Shown here: positions 8,072 through 16,100 of the stretch, piece by piece | Layout of the letters: each line of letters opens with the position of its first letter | How positions within the stretch are numbered: the stretch's first letter is position 1 | Made by a program: the position numbers and the translations under genes | Notes under the pieces: generated by a model | What the model was told of the DNA's origin: nothing | The model's input: the letters and a program-made list of their open reading frames with translations, nothing else | Database searches by the model: none | NCBI GenBank assembly: GCA_020852275.1 | Contig: JADZBE010000035.1 | Location: forward strand, 1 to 48,310 | Length of the DNA: 48,310 bases | Direction of reading: 5' to 3' | Source of the DNA: Phycisphaerales bacterium | GTDB taxonomy: Bacteria; Planctomycetota; Phycisphaerae; UBA1845

Positions 8072-8640
8072 GTCCCATCCCCCTTTGGATCAAAGCCGGC
8101 CGCCCGCAGCTTCGGTGCGAGCAACTTCAGGCGGTAGCGGACGGTCCCTTCGGTCATGCGGAGGCGTCGCGCCGTCACGCTGATATTGCAGTCGCACTCG
8201 ATGAATAGTCTGCACAGCGCCCGACTGTCTTCGTTGTCCACGTTCTCAAGAATGTCTTCCAACGTCAGTTCGTCCGTGCGCCGCTCCGGGACCAGGTGGT
8301 GCGAGGGCTCCTCGTCGCTGTAAAATCCATCCTCTGTGATCGCTGGCGCGCCAACGGACTCATCAAACCGCTTGGACCGGCCCGCGTGTCGTGCTTCGCG
8401 GGTGGTGAACTTCATGACGGCCCGCTGCACGATCGTGTAGATCAGCGTCTTGGGCGACGCCCCACGCGCGGGGTCGTACTTGGGCGGCTTACTCATCAAG
8501 TGCATGAGCGCGTCCTGCACGACATCCTTGAACTCGATGCGCTTCGGGCACCACTTCCGCGCCTCGTTGAGCGCCACCGCCTTCGCGTAATCGAGCAGAT
8601 CGGGCGTCAGCTCAAGCTCATGCGGCGAAGAGGCATCCAT
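8068..8640 (-). CDS. ECF-like sigma-70 factor carried by the element
   Basis: 190 aa. The region-2-like part (about 35-85) contains 'FKDVVQDALMHLMSKPP' and 'TLIYTIVQRAVMKF'. The region-4-like C-terminus (about 140-185) contains 'CNISVTARRLRMTEGTVRYR', a helix-turn-helix. The acidic middle has no domain I recognise. Its ATG lies directly after the stop of the 175-aa gene and its stop overlaps the capsid start, so it belongs to the capsid transcript. It may direct RNA polymerase to element promoters as a late-gene activator. Some phage HTH proteins share this shape without being true sigma factors, so its activity is inferred. Confidence 0.8.
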   Translation of the reverse strand: MDASSPHELELTPDLLDYAKAVALNEARKWCPKRIEFKDVVQDALMHLMSKPPKYDPARGASPKTLIYTIVQRAVMKFTTREARHAGRSKRFDESVGAPAITEDGFYSDEEPSHHLVPERRTDELTLEDILENVDNEDSRALCRLFIECDCNISVTARRLRMTEGTVRYRLKLLAPKLRAAGFDPKGDGT

Positions 8641-9168
8641 CTAGACCTCCTCGCCACGCTCGAGGCGCTCCTGGATGTCGTCGCACAGCGTGAAGGTGAT
8701 GATCGCAGGGTGGCCGCCGTCCCCGCCGCGCGGCGGCATCCGATGCATAACGAAATATTGGTCATCGTCGGGAACCTGCCGGCCGTACTTCTGCGATTCG
8801 CGCGCGGCCGCCTCGCGCAGGGGCCGCAGGAAATCGGCATAGCGGCATCCGAGCGTCTGGCACATCGCCGCGTACGGAACGAAGATGTCACACTGCTCGA
8901 AATGCTCCGCAGCGCGATCAACGTCCGCCTGGCCCCAGGCGTCCGGCGCGGCGGGAGTAACCACGCCGTTCTTGATGAGCACCTCGAGCATCGCCGGCCG
9001 GCAGTCGTAGCCCCGAGACCGAAGATGGGTGGCCGCCGCAGCCAGATTCATCGGGAACATCTCCCGCCGCTCAAGCTCCGCCGCCTCGTGAAAGGCCCGG
9101 TCCGCGCCCGCAGCGGGCTTCAGCTTCAGTTCCGCGTATTCATCGAAGGTCAGCCCGATGCGCTCCAT
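8641..9168 (-). CDS. Conserved-looking phage protein of unknown function
   Basis: 175 aa, not recognised. It has charged helical stretches and a possible helix-turn-helix: 'THLRSRGYDCRPAMLEVLI' followed by 'WGQADVDRAAEHFEQ'. The C-terminal part contains 'DDDQYFVMHRMPPRGGDGG'. The ATG at 9168 is chosen because GGAG lies six bases upstream; the open frame extends to 9321 without a better start. It is the first gene of a leftward run in which each gene touches or overlaps the next (this gene, sigma factor, capsid). A regulatory or packaging role is possible but unsupported. Confidence 0.7.
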   Translation of the reverse strand: MERIGLTFDEYAELKLKPAAGADRAFHEAAELERREMFPMNLAAAATHLRSRGYDCRPAMLEVLIKNGVVTPAAPDAWGQADVDRAAEHFEQCDIFVPYAAMCQTLGCRYADFLRPLREAAARESQKYGRQVPDDDQYFVMHRMPPRGGDGGHPAIITFTLCDDIQERLERGEEV

Positions 9169-9340
9169 GATCATCTCCTTGCCGGTTGCGGTGCGGGGCG
9201 CTGTTGGCCCCTCATCCACTTCTTTCCGGCGGGACGGCCGATTCGTAAATCCGAGCCGAAAAATCCGGTGGAGCGACTCGGCCAGCGATAACTCATGCTG
9301 CCGCCACATCTTGCACAACAACGCAGCCCGCTATCTGCTG

Positions 9341-9370
9341 TTGGACCAATGTGAAATCGCATGCTATCGT
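9341..9370 (+). promoter_or_regulatory. Possible promoter of the restriction gene
   Basis: TTGGAC (9341-9346), an 18-bp spacer, then TATCGT (9365-9370), 27 bp before the ATG at 9397. The match to the sigma-70 consensus is moderate. Confidence 0.35.
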
Positions 9371-9396
9371 GCGGCACACCCGAATGAGACCCGCTC

Positions 9397-10452
9397 ATGA
9401 ACGTGGATCATGATGCCGCGAAGGCGGCGTTACATGCCGCTCTGAAGCTTGTCGACGATCGACGCATCAGCGTCGATCCGAAGATTCAGGCGGCACTTGC
9501 GAGCGTCATGGCGGGCACGGAAGTGACCTACAAGTACATTCTGGTCACTGGGATTCTCGGGAAGTACGTCAATTCGAGCATCCATCCGAGGGTTTTGCAG
9601 GCGGGCAGCTCGCTGCCAGGCGCATATGATGCCCGCAGCCTGTGCCACAAGGTCGTGGTGCCATTCGAAAAAAGCGTGGGCAATTTGTGGGGTTTGTCGA
9701 ACGAGCCATTTCTGAACAAGCCGGCCCGCCACCCAGAGCATGACAAGGACAATCCACAGCTGCGCGCGAAGCAGACCGCTGCAGTAACGCACGCGCTGCT
9801 CGAGCTCGCGCACAAGGCTCCCCGCGAGAAGCTACTCGCGATACTCACCGAAATCCTGCGAATCGGGAAAAGCCAAATCGCACAGAACGCGGTTGCGCAG
9901 GTCTCAACGGGTGCCGTGACGATCGCGCGCATCGAAGAGTTCGTAGGGACATTTCTTCAACAGGCCGATGGCGGCGCTCGCCTGTCGGCGGTCGTCTATG
10001 CCTACATGAGCCTCCTGAACCCTGATTTCACAGTGAAGGTTTACAGCCCCAACGTCTCCGACAAGTTTGCCGAAACAGCCGGGGACGTCGAAATCAGGGA
10101 GAAGAGCTCCATCCTTTCCGCGGTTGAATGCAAGCATCGGCCCATCAACATAGACGACGTCCGGCACGGCCTGCGCAAGGCCCGCGAAAAGAGCCTACTC
10201 GAGTACATCTTCGTGCTGGCGGCTGGGGAGGCCGCGGGGCAGAAAAGCGAAATTCTGAATGAACTTACCGGGGCCGCCGCGAAGCTGGATGTCTCGTACT
10301 TGACCATCGACCAAGTCGTGAAGTGTTGGACGCCGGCTATCAATCCAAGACGCCGGGTGCACTTCGGGGAGAGGGTAATCGATGCACTTCGCGCGATGCG
10401 CCGCGATGACCTGGCGCGTACCGCGGCCGATCTATGGAATGAGTCAGAATAG
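9397..10452 (+). CDS. SacI-family type II restriction endonuclease
   Basis: 351 aa, close to SacI in length. The N-terminal half has the family-like stretch 'GAYDARSLCHKVVVPFE' and 'LSNEPFLNKPARHPEHD'. A PD-(D/E)XK-type catalytic set is visible as Asp230 ('ETAGDVEI') and Glu244-x-Lys246 ('SAVECKHRP'). It would cut a specific unmethylated DNA site. The family call rests on remembered similarity; the recognition site cannot be read from the sequence. The gene is tail-to-tail with a DNA adenine methyltransferase, and the ends overlap by nine bases, giving a complete R-M pair. It is probably cargo protecting the element or host from other phages, or a selfish addiction module. The ribosome-binding site is weak. 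Confidence 0.85.
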   Translation: MNVDHDAAKAALHAALKLVDDRRISVDPKIQAALASVMAGTEVTYKYILVTGILGKYVNSSIHPRVLQAGSSLPGAYDARSLCHKVVVPFEKSVGNLWGLSNEPFLNKPARHPEHDKDNPQLRAKQTAAVTHALLELAHKAPREKLLAILTEILRIGKSQIAQNAVAQVSTGAVTIARIEEFVGTFLQQADGGARLSAVVYAYMSLLNPDFTVKVYSPNVSDKFAETAGDVEIREKSSILSAVECKHRPINIDDVRHGLRKAREKSLLEYIFVLAAGEAAGQKSEILNELTGAAAKLDVSYLTIDQVVKCWTPAINPRRRVHFGERVIDALRAMRRDDLARTAADLWNESE

Positions 10453-11439
10453 CGACGGCTGACGAGCGAGATCACGAAGGCGATAGTTCGTCCAGAGTAC
10501 CTCGCTCCGGAGGTCCTTCGTGGAATGGATGATCCTAGGCGGACAGACGTGTTTCTCCCACTTCGGGGCCAGGTACAGCTCATCCATGATCGGCGCGTCG
10601 TAGTTCGAGAGAGCAACGCGCCCTTGGACCGCGTTCAGAGCTTTCGCGAGCTCGCGATGATCTCGTTCGGACATCTCGAAACGATACGCCTTCGAATCGC
10701 CTCGCGTGTCGTGAAGGTACGGCGGGTCACAATAGAAAAGGGTACCCGGATCGTCATAGAGCTTGATCACGTCGATTGCCGGCCGGTTTTCGATTTGAAC
10801 GCGAATCAGTCGATCGGCGATTTCGGCCAGCATGTCCGCGCTGCCCAGCCACCTGCTGACGACGCCGCTCATGCCCGCCCGGCTTGTCTGCTTGCAGTTC
10901 GCCCATCGCCCGAGACTGGCAGTCTGGGCCAACCCGGTCCTGACCTGGCGTGCCCGTACGAAAAAGCGTCGCGCTCTCTCAAGTGCTGGGACGTTTGGAT
11001 CAAGCTCGCATGCGATCGCGAATTCTTCCCGAGCGAAGGGGGTGAGCGCGATTTGCTTCACGAGCTTCGTGTTCTCCTCTCGAAGCACGCGGAAGAAGTT
11101 CACGACCTCGGCGTCAACGTCGTTGTATGTTTCGATCGGCGAAGGTTCGCGGTTAATGAGCACTGCGCCAGAGCCGGCGAACGGCTCGCAGTAGTGGTGA
11201 GATTTCGGGAGCAGCGGAAGCAGCCATTCGAGATGCGAGAATTTCCCGCCGTACCAGCCGAACGGAATGAGCTTTCGGCGCGTCAGCGTCGTGTATCGCG
11301 GCGGCTTGCCGTTGCGTTTTGTCTGCTCGGCACTAACGGCGTCGAGTTCCGATTCGGTGACTACATCCACCGCCGCCGCGCGTCCGCCGCGTCGCCCGTT
11401 CGCCGAGACTTGCCGAGCCGCCTTCGTGCGTGCCGCCAT
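10444..11439 (-). CDS. DNA adenine N6-methyltransferase (D12 class)
   Basis: 331 aa. Motif X/I region 'IPFGWYGGKFSHLEWLLPL' (about 58-76), motif I 'EPFAGSGAVL' (85-94) and motif IV 'FYCDPPYLHDTRG' (235-247, DPPY at 238-241) are those of the Dam/D12 family, which methylates adenine N6 using S-adenosylmethionine. A 40-residue basic, Ala/Arg-rich N-terminus precedes the fold. The ATG at 11439 is preferred over a GTG at 11448. It is convergent with the SacI-like nuclease and most likely methylates that enzyme's site to protect the DNA. As I recall, SacI itself works with a cytosine methyltransferase, so this pairing may be a different specificity or a shuffled system. Confidence 0.92.
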   Translation of the reverse strand: MAARTKAARQVSANGRRGGRAAAVDVVTESELDAVSAEQTKRNGKPPRYTTLTRRKLIPFGWYGGKFSHLEWLLPLLPKSHHYCEPFAGSGAVLINREPSPIETYNDVDAEVVNFFRVLREENTKLVKQIALTPFAREEFAIACELDPNVPALERARRFFVRARQVRTGLAQTASLGRWANCKQTSRAGMSGVVSRWLGSADMLAEIADRLIRVQIENRPAIDVIKLYDDPGTLFYCDPPYLHDTRGDSKAYRFEMSERDHRELAKALNAVQGRVALSNYDAPIMDELYLAPKWEKHVCPPRIIHSTKDLRSEVLWTNYRLRDLARQPSLF

Positions 11440-11580
11440 CGTTGTCACTCGCGAAAAGTCATGCCGCTGCTACCCTAACACAATATGAACTCGCCGTCAA
11501 GCCGCCCGTTGGCCCGAACCGCGCGCCCCCTTGATCCCCGATCTCGGCGGTCTCGTCAAGGCGGAGGGCACGCGCACATG

Positions 11581-11608
11581 TTGTAGCCGCGGCCAGGCGA
11601 CATATACT
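11581..11608 (+). promoter_or_regulatory. Possible promoter giving a leaderless transcript
   Basis: TTGTAG (11581-11586), a 16-bp spacer, then TATACT (11603-11608). The ATG of the next gene is only six bases after the -10 box, so transcription would start at or next to the start codon and no Shine-Dalgarno is seen. Confidence 0.35.
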
Positions 11609-11614
11609 ACAGGT

Positions 11615-12205
11615 ATGATCGATTGGATGAACACCGTCATCGCCGTTGCCGGGCTGTTGATCGCCATCGTAGCGCTACTTCAAACACGCCGTTCGAACGC
11701 TGCCGCCACGGAGGCGAATGAGATCAGCCGCGGCGCGAACGCGGCAGCGAACGACGCCAACCGACTCGCCCATCGGGCCTTGGAGATGCAAGAGGACGAA
11801 GGACGGGTTCGCCTGATCGTGAAGCCGCGCATGCTGTGCGTGATCGGGCACGGAGAGGATCCACGCCCCCGTCCAGTCGTTGAAGTGATCAATCTCAGCG
11901 CCTTTCCCGTCACGATTCGCAACATCCACTGGAAGACCGACCGCGCCGAGGGAGCTTGGTTTTATTGGAAGAATCCCACGATCACGAACCCCTTTGACGG
12001 GCTGCCTGCACGTCTGCCGCCACACGAGTCGCTGACCGCGCTCGGGACGCCGACGAGCTTCCAGTCTCTCGATGACCTTCAGGCCATCACAGCGGCGGTC
12101 GTATTCACTGCTTGCGGAGAGCAGATCGAAGGCATGACGCCCGAGTGGAAAGCCGAAGTTGCTCGGCTCGTTGCGGAGGTCCGCGCCGCCACGAGCGCGG
12201 CGTGA
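11615..12205 (+). CDS. Small membrane-anchored protein of unknown function
   Basis: 196 aa. One N-terminal transmembrane helix (about 7-24, 'VIAVAGLLIAIVALLQ') is followed by an Ala/Asn-rich, probably coiled-coil segment (about 28-65) and a cytoplasmic or exported domain with beta-strand character ('RPVVEVINLSAFPVTIRNIH'). No family is recognised; the layout resembles single-pass proteins carried as cargo by phages. The ATG at 11615 is used rather than an upstream start at 11531 because the TM helix then sits at the N-terminus and a -10 box lies just upstream. It is the last gene before the proposed right end. Confidence 0.65.
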   Translation: MIDWMNTVIAVAGLLIAIVALLQTRRSNAAATEANEISRGANAAANDANRLAHRALEMQEDEGRVRLIVKPRMLCVIGHGEDPRPRPVVEVINLSAFPVTIRNIHWKTDRAEGAWFYWKNPTITNPFDGLPARLPPHESLTALGTPTSFQSLDDLQAITAAVVFTACGEQIEGMTPEWKAEVARLVAEVRAATSAA

Positions 12206-12290
12206 CGACCTACGCCGCGTCTTCGACGCCGTTCGGTCCCCATCGAAAATGGAAGAGCAGCGCCGCCGCGGGCGGAGCAGCGCGTTCCGC

Positions 12291-12337
12291 GCTATCACCC
12301 GGCGGTCGCGGGTTGATAGAGAGGCGTTCCCCCGCTA
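12291..12337 (+). other. Candidate right attachment site: degenerate tRNA-fMet 3' half
   Basis: The segment contains acccgg-c-ggtcgc-g-ggtt and ends in cccccgcta. The initiator tRNA at 767-809 reads acccgg-a-ggtcgc-t-ggtt and ends in cccccgcta. The middle has diverged and gained about five bases, so it is not a working tRNA half. A terminator hairpin follows six bases later, as at the intact tRNA. The simplest reading is the displaced and decayed 3' half of the original gene. Confidence 0.5.
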
Positions 12338-12342
12338 TTCCG

Positions 12343-12377
12343 ACGGCCTTGGCGCTCGCGCCAAGGTCGTCTTTGTT
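12343..12377 (+). terminator. Intrinsic terminator
   Basis: acggccttggcg-CTCG-cgccaaggtcgt forms a 12-bp stem (one G:T pair) followed by ctttgtt. It could end transcription of the 11615-12205 gene, or be the old terminator of the tRNA before the element inserted. Confidence 0.65.
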
Positions 12378-12651
12378 GACGAAGCCCGACACGAATCTGC
12401 GAACCTCCGAACATAGCGGATTCGCGGCTGGTTGGAGTTCATGGCGTGCCGAGCGGGCGCTGCGGCGGGCGGAGGAACTGACCGACATGGCCGACGCTGG
12501 CGTCACGCCGCCGCGCGCGATCGACCCCGACGGTAGGACACTGCGAGTCACATCGAAGTCGATTGGCTTCCGCGCGGTGGCCGACCCGCGTCTTCCACGG
12601 GCGTGTTCGCACATCACCTGGAAGTACAAGGGGCGGACGATCACCGTCTCC
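12378..12651. other. No gene recognised
   Basis: Between the proposed element end and the next gene I see no convincing coding sequence. A plus-strand frame over about 12480-12650 reads like coding DNA ('HITWKYKGRTITVSS') but has no start signal and runs into the 3' end of the opposing gene. It may be the tail of a broken gene. Confidence 0.35.
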
Positions 12652-13152
12652 TCACGGGCACACGTACGACGCGTCGTCCGTTGCTCCACAACCCCATTCG
12701 GCGGTGGCCGTCCCCGCGTCGCCCGCGGGACGGTTATTGAATTTGGCTTTTCCCTTTCCGCGGCGATTGCACACGCCCGACTTGGTGGACCCGTCGGAAA
12801 GAGTCACGGTGAAAGCGTCGCCTTCAACCCCAGCCGCCAGGATGACCTTGAGCAGATTCGAAGCGTTGCGCTCGCCGCACCTGGCCTTGGAAATACGTTC
12901 CGCGCCTGAGCAGTTGGCGGCGCTCACCGTGCCGGGCCAGAAGCCGCCGACGAGTTCGAGCGCATCTCCCCCGGCGCTGCCGGCATCGGGCTGCCCCACG
13001 GTCGTGGAAAGCTCGAAACCGTCGCCGGTCAAGGCCGCAGCGCCGCCGCCGTCGATGGTGAACCAGAACAGTTCGTAGTCCGCCCGCGCAGGTAAGGTCA
13101 CCAGCGTCACAAGGATCGTCAGTCCGGCCAGATTGCGAATCGGTGCATTCAT
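12652..13152 (-). CDS. Small exported protein
   Basis: 166 aa. A Sec signal peptide is clear (basic start MNAPIRNL, hydrophobic core 'AGLTILVTLVTLP', likely cleavage after ARA). The mature part begins 'DYELFWFTIDGGGA' and has 'STTVGQPDAG' and 'LELVGGFWPG', a pattern I know from exported planctomycete proteins whose function is not known. The C-terminal part has paired cysteines (Cys in 'NCSGAE', 'ARCGE', 'GVCNRR', 'WGCGA', 'YVCP') that could form disulfides. It lies 40 bp downstream of the large propeller/IPT gene on the same strand and may share its transcript. Confidence 0.75.
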   Translation of the reverse strand: MNAPIRNLAGLTILVTLVTLPARADYELFWFTIDGGGAAALTGDGFELSTTVGQPDAGSAGGDALELVGGFWPGTVSAANCSGAERISKARCGERNASNLLKVILAAGVEGDAFTVTLSDGSTKSGVCNRRGKGKAKFNNRPAGDAGTATAEWGCGATDDASYVCP

Positions 13153-13192
13153 GGATATGTCCTCTTCATGTATGTCTGGTCCTGCTCAGCAA

Positions 13193-16100
13193 CTACGGCA
13201 CGACGGTGAAGATCAGGTCGTTGGATGTCCCCCCGCCGGGCGGAGCACTGACCGCATGGATCGTGAACGACCCCGCAGTGTGCAGCTTGTCTGCCGGGAT
13301 CGTGACTTCCATCCGTGTCGGCGAAATGAACCGGGAGTAGAGCATCGGCGTCTCGTGATTCCAATACACGCGAGTTCCGTAGTAGAACCCCGCGCCGTCC
13401 ATCGTGACTACCACGTCCCCGCTGTCCTTGCGGGCGCTGCTGGGAGTCAGCAGGGTCAAGCTCGGTGCGGAGTGATCCTCATCATCCGAAATGACGGTCA
13501 TGGTGATGGTGTCGGTTCGGCCTCCGCCCGGGCCCGGCGTGACTGCATAGACCTCGTAGTCGCCGGGGATTTCGACGTCCGCCGGGAGCAACTTCACCTG
13601 AAGCAGCGTATCAGACTCGACAAAGGTGTTGCGCGCCGAACCGTTCCAATAGACGATCGTCGTGTCGGAAAAGCCCGTGCCAATAAGCGCCAGGTCGTAA
13701 TCGCGCGCGTCGCCGAAGAGAGACGACGTGGCCAGCTCAACCGGGGAAACGGCGGTGACTTCCGGCCGCGGATACATGACCTGGAACCGCACGCGGTTGG
13801 AAGTGCCTCCTGAGGGGACATTGGCGCCGACATTGTGGTCAAAGTAGACGGTGCCGTTGTCTGGCGTCTGCACGCTGATGGTGTGCGTGCCGCCGCTTTG
13901 GAGTTTGGACGCGGGAACAAAGGCGACCAGATGTGAGGAAGAGACGAAGCGCGTCTCGATGCCATTGGCGCTTCCATCCCAGAGTACGACGGACGCGCGG
14001 TTGAAGTTGGATCGGCGCTGCTGCTCGACGAAGGCCCCGTTGGTATCCTGCCACCAGCCGACGTTTTCCGGTCCGCGAATGACGAGGCGCAGGTCGTCGC
14101 TCCCGGGCGCCACGGTGTCCGGCGTGATTCCCGTGATTTCCGGCTTGGGCGCCGCGACTGTCAGAGGCACCGAATCCGATTGCCCGCCACCGGGTCCGGG
14201 ACTGATCAGCGACACTTCCACGTTCACCGGCGCGCCATAGTAGTTGCGCGGAAGCTCCGCCCACAACAACCCGGAGTCCAGCGGTTCGCCATAGGGCGTG
14301 AGCGCTTCATCATTCCAAAGAAGTCTGGGCATGGGTGGCAGGCCGTTGAAGTCGGCAGATGTAAACGTCCCGTCGATCGTGCCGGGCAAACCGCTGTCGG
14401 TCCATAATTGTCTGAGCTTCGCGTAGTAGTCGGACCGGGCGATGTAACTGTCCGAGCCAGCGGATGTTTTTCCATCCACCACGGTGATGAGGACATTGGT
14501 TAAGTCCGGATCCGCCGCCCACAGGTTGGGGCCTACTGTCACCACGTTGGGGTAGGGATTGCGGATCGGGAAGTCGATGGTGTTGGAATTGCCGCGATTT
14601 GACTTCACCTGAATCCGCCCAATCCCCGAAAGGAGACGAAACTTATTGGGAAGCTCAACGAGCAGCTCATTGTTGCTCAGCCGCGTCGTCGTGAGCTGTT
14701 CGCTGCGTCCGAGGTGGGTGAACCAGGCCTTGCAGTTGGCCGTGCTCAGGAAATCCTGCCCATACAGCAGCATCGAGGTCGTTCCGGAGGCGAACTCGTC
14801 GAAATCGGCGAGCACCTGCGCGTAGTTGCTGACGACGGAGGTCTGGTCGAAGAGGTAGACATCCGCGCCGTCGCGGCTCGCCGAAAGGAGCTCCGGGTTC
14901 GTGGCGGTACGGCCGATGATGGTGAACGGCGTTCCCGTGATCTCGGTAAACCCGCCGAGGTTGAAACTGCGGCGATAAATCTGCTGGAGAAGCTGACCGG
15001 GGGAATAGCTGCTGCAAATAAAGCACAGCGATTTGTCGAGCAGCGTAACATCGAATGCCTCCGCATAGGCCGACGCGGTCAATCCGTCGAACGAGACCGT
15101 CGGGCGGAAGGAGATGTTTGTGGTGGAAGTGAAGTTGTTTCCGCTGGGAACCTTGAAATGTGGCGTCACAACGACATCGGCGTCAGATGGCATGTCGAAG
15201 GTAAGTTGGTCGCCAAGGTTGATTGTTTTCGCGGCCAGACCGTCGCTGAAGGTGAACCGGACGCTCGGCGCCCCCGGCGTGAAGTCGAACTCCTGGTCCA
15301 GGCTGAAGTCGCCGGTCAGATACCCCTGCGCCACACCGGCGGAGATTTCCGCGTTCCCCGCACCCGCAAGGTCGATGCCTTCTTCAAAGGTGGTGACAAT
15401 GCCGAATTTGGAAGCGACGAACCCCGTTGCGTCGAGCGTGATTGAAAGGAAGGGGTCGTCACCCTGAAGATGGAACTCGCCGTTGGAGTCGATCTTCCCT
15501 CGCGGAGCCACCTGCGGAATGCGGTACTCGCCGCTACCTGCGGAATATGGGAGGTCGAATTCGCCTACGCCGAACTGCCCGAGGATCCAGCCCAAGTCGA
15601 TGATGTCAAAATCGACGGGATCGCATTGGCCATTGTTGGTATCCTCATCGAGACAGATGTCGCGGTTGAGGAGATAGAAGTCAAGAATGAACTCTCCGAA
15701 GGCCTTAAGCCACATGCGAACCAGCATGTGTAGCCGCACCCCGATGGTGAGATAGGCGTTAAGCTCGACGGGTTGGACGGCGACGGAACTGGACGGATCG
15801 CGCGTGTGGGATGTGACAAGCGTGACGGGCTTGCCGTTGATGATGTCATCGCGCCCCGGTCCTTGGAGGTTCACGTTGAAGGGGATACTCGCGTCGACGG
15901 TTCCGCCATTGGCCACGGCGCGAAGGCCGACGGAGAGATTGGCTTGCCCATTTCCGCCATCTCCGTCGATGACCAGGTCCAGCCCACCGCCGAAGCCGGC
16001 CTCCTCGCCACCGGGGTGCTCGTCCACCTCGAAGTCTCCGTCCAATATCGGGAGCGTGTACTCTACACCACCCTGCCCACTGGCCCAGATGCTCTGATTG

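Larger units (their letters stand above)
767..12337. mobile_element. Putative tRNA-fMet-integrated capsid-encoding satellite or reduced prophage (~11.5 kb)
   Basis: The left end is fixed by a large serine recombinase whose 3' end lies inside an initiator tRNA. The right end is proposed from a degenerate copy of the tRNA 3' half at 12291-12337 followed by a terminator. Contents: recombinase, HARE-HTH protein, primase-helicase, 55-aa protein, protease/major capsid fusion, sigma factor, 175-aa unknown, restriction-modification pair and a membrane protein. Portal, terminase and tail genes are absent, which fits a satellite or a decayed phage. The genes beyond 12652 are of ordinary chromosomal secreted-protein type. 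The left end is solid; the right end is inferred. Confidence 0.6.

Noticed and set aside
8068..8640. Sigma-like gene as a small terminase subunit
   Set aside because: It has both a region-2-like and a region-4-like part; no terminase large subunit accompanies it.
900..11516. Exact 16-bp direct repeat gccgcccgttggcccg at 900-915 and 11501-11516 as att sites
   Set aside because: The left copy is inside the recombinase coding region in a degenerate RANGR repeat, and the right copy excludes a gene that belongs to the element; the tRNA match is a better pair of ends.
12112..12909. Plus-strand 265-aa frame across the element end
   Set aside because: It overlaps the end of the 11615 gene and the antisense of a gene with a clear signal peptide; no ribosome-binding site.
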